A DNA stretch of 64,000 bases, from assembly GCA_910585455.1 (NCBI GenBank), contig CAJUEL010000007.1:76537-140536 (forward strand), given 5' to 3'. Below the pieces are notes generated by a model. It was not told the DNA's origin, did not search any database, and saw only the letters and a list, made by a program, of their open reading frames with translations. Position 1 is the stretch's first letter, and each line of letters opens with the position of its first letter. The position numbers and the translations under genes were made by a program. Shown here piece by piece: positions 61,407 to 64,000 of this stretch. This DNA is from an uncultured Eisenbergiella sp. Lineage in GTDB: Bacteria > Bacillota > Clostridia > Lachnospirales > Lachnospiraceae.

Positions 61407-63697
61407 CGTTTTTCTTCATCCTCGTCCAAAGACGCACCCGAAAATCTTCCCAGCGGTCCCTTGTGCTGCGCCTCCGGTCCCGGCGTGGGCGGTGTCCACG
61501 GTTCCTCCGGAGATGTTCCTGTTTCCTGTGCCCCGCTGTCCGGCATTCCAGCCTTCTGCTCTTTGGGATTTCCTGCAGCCGTAGCCTCCCGCTCCGGATT
61601 TACAGGTTCCTCTATGACCTGTCCGGCGATCGTGCGCGGCCGGGAAGCGGAATCCGCATCTGCGCGGACCGGCTTTACGACCGGCGTTTTCTCTTTTTCC
61701 TCTGCAGTATCCGGCTTTTCCTCTTCTGTCTCCTCCTCCGGCTCAGGCAGCCCTTTTATTTCCCGGTATATCTTCATGAACTCCTTGCCGGTGATGGTTT
61801 CCTTTTCGATCAAAAACGCCGCCAGCTGATCCATCACATCCCGGTTTTCAGAAAGCAGATCCAGCGCCTCCTGATAGCATTCCTTCAAAATGCCCATCAC
61901 TTCCTGATCGATGTCCGCCGCCGTCACATCGGAGCAGTTCATGACGGCGCGGCCGTCCAGATACTGGCTTTCTATGGACTCCAGCCCGATCAGACCGAAT
62001 TTCTTGCTCATGCCAAAGCGCGTCACCATGGAACGCGCCAGAGAGGTCGCCTTCTCGATGTCGTTCGCCGCGCCGGTGGTCACTGTCTCGAATACGATCT
62101 CCTCCGCCGCGCGCCCGCCCAGATAGCCCACCAGCATATCATGCAGCTCGGCCTGGGTGTTTAAAAATTTCTCTTCCTCGGGCACATGCATCACATATCC
62201 CAGTGCGCCCATCGTCCTGGGCACGATCGTGATCTTCTGCACGGGCTCGGAATTTTTCTGCAGGGCGGCAACCAGCGCGTGTCCCACCTCGTGATAGGAT
62301 ACGATACGGCGTTCCTGGGCGCTCATGATCCGGTCCTTCTTCTCCTTGCCCACGAGCACCTGTTCCACAGCGTCAAACAGATCCCTCTGGCAGACGTACT
62401 CCCTGCCCTCCTTCACCGCATTGATCGCCGCTTCATTGATCATATTGGCGAGATCAGAGCCCACCGCCCCACTGGTCGCCAGCGCGATGGCGTCAAAGTC
62501 TACCGTCTCATCCATCTTCACGTCCTTGGCATGCACCTTTAATATTTCCACACGCCCCTTCAGATCCGGCTTATCCACAATGATGCGCCTGTCGAAACGT
62601 CCCGGACGCAAAAGCGCCTTATCCAGAATCTCCGGCCGGTTGGTCGCCCCCAGCACTAAAATTCCCTTGGAGGTATCAAAACCGTCCATCTCGGAAAGAA
62701 GCTGGTTTAACGTCTGCTCCCGCTCCTCGTTACCGCCGCCATATTTGGAATCACGGCTTCTGCCGATGGCATCAATCTCGTCGATAAAAATAATGCAGGG
62801 CGAATTCTTCGTCGCTTCCTTGAACAGATCGCGCACGCGGGATGCGCCCACGCCCACATACAGCTCAATAAAATCGGAACCCGTCAGGGAGAAGAAAGGA
62901 ACCTTCGCCTCCCCCGCCACCGCCTTGGCAAGCAGCGTCTTACCGGTTCCGGGCGGTCCCACAAGCAGAGCGCCCTTGGGAAGCTTCGCGCCGATTTTCA
63001 CATATTTCTGCGGGTTATGCAGAAAATCCACGACCTCCTGCAGAGACTCCTTCGCCTCGTCCTCTCCCGCCACATCCTTAAAGGTGACGCCGGTCTCCCG
63101 CTGCACATACACCTTGGCGTTGCTCTTGCCCACGCCCATGGGACCGCCGCTGCCGCCCATACGTTTGAACAGGAAGCTCAAAAGCACCCACATCAGCACG
63201 ATCGGCAAAATGTAGGTCAAAATCAGCGAAATCAGGTAGCCGGAGTTATCGGGAATTTCCTTGCTGTACGTTTCCAGCTTCCCCGCCGCTTTATTTTCCG
63301 CGAGAAATTCCTCCAGCGTATCATCCGAAACGCCCTTACCGGCATAATAGGTCATGGTCGGTGCGGCGCCCAGAAATCCTACGTTTTCCTCGCCCTTTGG
63401 CTTTAAATACACCTGGCTTTCATCGTAGGTGACCTCCTGCGCTTTCCCGTCCGCCACCATTTGCTTAAATTCGTCGAAGGAGATCTCCTGATTCGTGGCG
63501 CTGCTGAACATCCGCATGAAAAAGCTCATGCTGATCAGCGTGACCGCCGCCGCAATCCCCAGCAGAATCAGGCTTGTCTTTCTGGGGTCCTGTCCCGGTC
63601 CGCCTGGACCGCGCTGTCCGTTTCCCGGTCCGCCCGGACCTCCCTGGCCCTGCCCTGAGCCGGAGCCGCTGTTATAAGAATCCATATTGTTGTCCAT
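61403..63697 (-). CDS. ftsH: ATP-dependent membrane zinc metalloprotease FtsH
   Basis: A 764-residue AAA protease that degrades misfolded membrane and regulatory proteins. An unusual Gly/Pro/Gln-rich N-terminus (about 9-38) precedes the first membrane helix (LILLGIAAAVTLISMSF). A second helix (LISLILTYILPIVLMWVLLS) closes the extracytoplasmic loop. Walker A is VGPPGTGKTLL (247-254), Walker B IIFIDEIDAIG, and the zinc site SYHEVGHALVA (His469, Glu470, His473), with the third ligand in the LGGRAAEE region. A Pro/Glu/Thr-rich tail of about 110 residues follows the protease. It is longer than most FtsH proteins because of both ends. Confidence 0.95.
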   Translation of the reverse strand: MDNNMDSYNSGSGSGQGQGGPGGPGNGQRGPGGPGQDPRKTSLILLGIAAAVTLISMSFFMRMFSSATNQEISFDEFKQMVADGKAQEVTYDESQVYLKPKGEENVGFLGAAPTMTYYAGKGVSDDTLEEFLAENKAAGKLETYSKEIPDNSGYLISLILTYILPIVLMWVLLSFLFKRMGGSGGPMGVGKSNAKVYVQRETGVTFKDVAGEDEAKESLQEVVDFLHNPQKYVKIGAKLPKGALLVGPPGTGKTLLAKAVAGEAKVPFFSLTGSDFIELYVGVGASRVRDLFKEATKNSPCIIFIDEIDAIGRSRDSKYGGGNEEREQTLNQLLSEMDGFDTSKGILVLGATNRPEILDKALLRPGRFDRRIIVDKPDLKGRVEILKVHAKDVKMDETVDFDAIALATSGAVGSDLANMINEAAINAVKEGREYVCQRDLFDAVEQVLVGKEKKDRIMSAQERRIVSYHEVGHALVAALQKNSEPVQKITIVPRTMGALGYVMHVPEEEKFLNTQAELHDMLVGYLGGRAAEEIVFETVTTGAANDIEKATSLARSMVTRFGMSKKFGLIGLESIESQYLDGRAVMNCSDVTAADIDQEVMGILKECYQEALDLLSENRDVMDQLAAFLIEKETITGKEFMKIYREIKGLPEPEEETEEEKPDTAEEKEKTPVVKPVRADADSASRPRTIAGQVIEEPVNPEREATAAGNPKEQKAGMPDSGAQETGTSPEEPWTPPTPGPEAQHKGPLGRFSGASLDEDEEKR

Positions 63698-64000
63698 GTA
63701 ATCCGATTAACCTTTCTTTACCGTCCCGTTCCGGACGATTGTACATTTCCATATAAAGCATCAGTGAGCACACAGTGCCCATCGCGCATCCGCCATACAA
63801 ACCGCTTCGCAATGAGACCGATGCCTGGCTGCCTCCACATTCCCGCATGGCCTGCGCGCAGACCTGTCTGAACGTAGCAAGTATCAACTTATTATAGACA
63901 TTTACCGCAGATAAATCAATAGAAAAACTATGAAATTATTGTGTGTGTTAAATGAAAAATTAAATTCCACTCCCCGCTGAATTTAGTCTTACAATCCATC
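63698..64000. other. FtsH leader, promoter and right edge of the window
   Basis: Holds a 5' leader of about 190 bases and the FtsH promoter. The 80 bases at the right edge are AT-rich, with no gene seen. A 71-codon minus-strand frame (63672-63887) overlaps the FtsH start and is not supported. Confidence 0.5.
63891..63919 (-). promoter_or_regulatory. Promoter of ftsH
   Basis: TTGATT (63914-63919) and a perfect TATAAT (63891-63896) on the minus strand, 17 bases apart. The expected start is near 63884, leaving an unusually long leader of about 190 bases. Confidence 0.7.

Noticed and set aside
63672..63887. 71-codon minus-strand frame at the FtsH start
   Set aside because: It begins within a few bases of the predicted ftsH transcript start and overlaps the ftsH coding start in another frame, with no ribosome site.
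1..64000. CRISPR array, tRNA, rRNA or complete IS element
   Set aside because: No regularly spaced repeats, cloverleaf-forming sequence or transposase with terminal repeats was found on either strand. The Rpn genes are nuclease-like but lack element ends.

Overview
The window reads as a chromosomal piece of a spore-forming Clostridia bacterium, most likely a gut Lachnospiraceae-type Firmicute. The grounds are a BofA/DUF2508 sporulation pair, a clostridial-style Tad locus (Flp1-like pilin, DUF5702, FHA), AGGAGG-type ribosome sites nearly everywhere, and several GH2/GH43 glycosidases of plant- or mucin-glycan users. No rRNA, tRNA, CRISPR array or complete insertion sequence was seen.

Layout. 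1-2.3 kb: edge of a membrane protein gene, a TSCPD protein and a stand-alone MurG. 1.8-12.5 kb (minus strand): one long Tad/Flp pilus operon driven by a consensus promoter at 12472-12500. Its order is TadZ-like, TadA ATPase, TadB, TadC, a small uncatalogued ORF, Flp pilin, DUF5702, a TadE-like protein with two Cys/His modules, prepilin peptidase, a second pseudopilin, an FHA protein, rhomboid protease and HIT hydrolase. 12.6-22.4 kb: an AraC/GyrI regulator with two ABC half-transporters, an AAA ATPase, and a second pair of ABC half-transporters. 22.6-26 kb: an unknown 222-residue protein, a tandem HTH-TPR-HTH-TPR regulator, and a tail-to-tail secreted acidic peptide gene. 26.2-29.9 kb: an AT-rich patch with a frameshifted and an intact Rpn-type nuclease gene, a strongly folded intergenic element, an HTH-methyltransferase gene broken by an amber codon, and a 113-bp perfect direct repeat flanking the intact nuclease gene. 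29.9-38.5 kb: a glycan-use locus, with regulator, lipoprotein binding protein and two permeases on one strand, divergent from GH43 and GH2. 38.6-55 kb: a Suv3-type helicase, an AAA/DUF4143 protein, BofA and DUF2508, a frameshifted AAA ATPase next to a 1179-residue J-like/TPR protein, a methyltransferase, an ECF-like sigma factor with a long C-terminal extension, an AAA/PD-(D/E)XK protein, and a HelD-like helicase fused to a GH31 N-terminal domain. 55.4-61.3 kb: GH2, a MATE exporter, GH43 and AraC. 61.4-63.9 kb: FtsH with its promoter.

The Tad genes should build and secrete a thin pilus. The two glycan loci should import and trim an oligosaccharide. The peptide/HTH-TPR pair looks like a possible cell-cell signalling unit. 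A 30-bp palindrome occurs four times between genes, and other GTAAC-ended or GTTAC-ended hairpins are scattered through the window. All function calls rest on reading motifs by eye; no database search was run.
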